A DNA stretch of 5,376 nt from an uncultured Collinsella sp. GTDB lineage: Bacteria > Actinomycetota > Coriobacteriia > Coriobacteriales > Coriobacteriaceae. Positions within the stretch are counted from its first letter, which is position 1. Each line of letters begins with the position of its first letter. The notes under the pieces are model-generated. The model saw nothing but the letters and a program-made list of their open reading frames with translations. It was not told the origin of the DNA and did no database searches. This document shows positions 5,326 to 5,376 of this stretch, piece by piece. The translations under genes and the position numbers were made by a program. The DNA is taken from the NCBI GenBank assembly GCA_902495945.1, contig CABUZD010000123.1, positions 1 to 5,376 of the forward strand, in the 5' to 3' direction.

Positions 5326-5376
5326 ATGCGCGTTGATTTGAGGGTGAAGCATGATGTCGAGGCCAGGAAGGCGGCC
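5326..5376 (+). CDS. IS3-family transposase OrfA, first 17 codons only
   Basis: The reading frame from the ATG at 5326 gives MRVDLRVKHDVEARKAA and is open to the window edge. OrfA of IS3-family elements is a small protein with an N-terminal helix-turn-helix that binds the IS ends; it is normally joined to OrfB (DDE integrase) by programmed -1 frameshifting. The short charged start with the ARKAA-type helix fits the beginning of such a helix-turn-helix domain, but 17 residues cannot prove it. The call rests mainly on position just inside an IS150-like end and on the well-spaced GGGAGG. Confidence 0.65.
   Translation, partial: MRVDLRVKHDVEARKAA

Larger units (their letters stand above)
5279..5376 (+). 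mobile_element. Left end of an IS3-family (IS150-like) insertion sequence, runs off the window
   Basis: The element appears to start at 5279 with TGAACTGCCTCCCATTTC and then TTGGACATGA. IS3-family ends begin with TG, and the IS150 left end as I remember it reads TGTACTGCACCCATTTTG then TTGGACGATGA, a close match over about 30 bp. The transposase start codon follows soon after, as in IS150. Only the first 98 bp are visible, so the right end, orfB, intactness and target duplication cannot be judged. The 3-4 bp before the end (CCAT, 5275-5278) would be the left copy of a target duplication. Confidence 0.75.

Overview
The window is high-GC bacterial DNA with short intergenic gaps and strong GGAGG-type ribosome binding sites. 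The gene content suggests a Coriobacteriia genome, most likely Collinsella or a close relative. This rests on the general look of the ProA, CarD-like and ArgRS proteins and on the IS type; no database search was possible.

Layout, left to right. (1) 1-357, minus: the N-terminal 119 codons of an alpha/beta-hydrolase of the prolyl-iminopeptidase type (peptidase family S33), cut by the window edge. (2) 358-469: a divergent promoter region. (3) 470-1756, plus: proA, gamma-glutamyl phosphate reductase of proline synthesis, complete, with no proB beside it. (4) 1771-1811: a 16-bp perfect hairpin between the convergent proA and HD genes. (5) 1827-2426, minus: a small HD-superfamily metal-dependent hydrolase of unknown substrate. 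(6) 2481-2521: a second copy of the same hairpin (40 of 41 bases identical). (7) 2535-3020, minus: a CarD/CdnL-like RNA polymerase-binding regulator. (8) 3021-3362: a 342-bp AT-richer divergent intergenic region with several small palindromes and candidate promoters. (9) 3363-5216, plus: argS, arginyl-tRNA synthetase, complete, in a codon style suggesting high expression. (10) 5279-5376: the left end of an IS3-family (IS150-like) insertion sequence, with the first 17 codons of its transposase orfA, running off the window.

Most of the window is housekeeping: one proline-synthesis enzyme, one aminoacyl-tRNA synthetase, a global transcription factor and two hydrolases. The genes do not form one operon. 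They lie in alternating orientation, and hairpins isolate the HD gene on both sides, so each gene looks like its own transcription unit. I see no convincing new multi-gene system. The points most worth a second look are the IS end, whose hairpin looks like a terminator and also buries the transposase ribosome binding site; the pair of near-identical hairpins around the HD gene; a probable insertion in ArgRS; and a CarD-like protein with no tryptophan.
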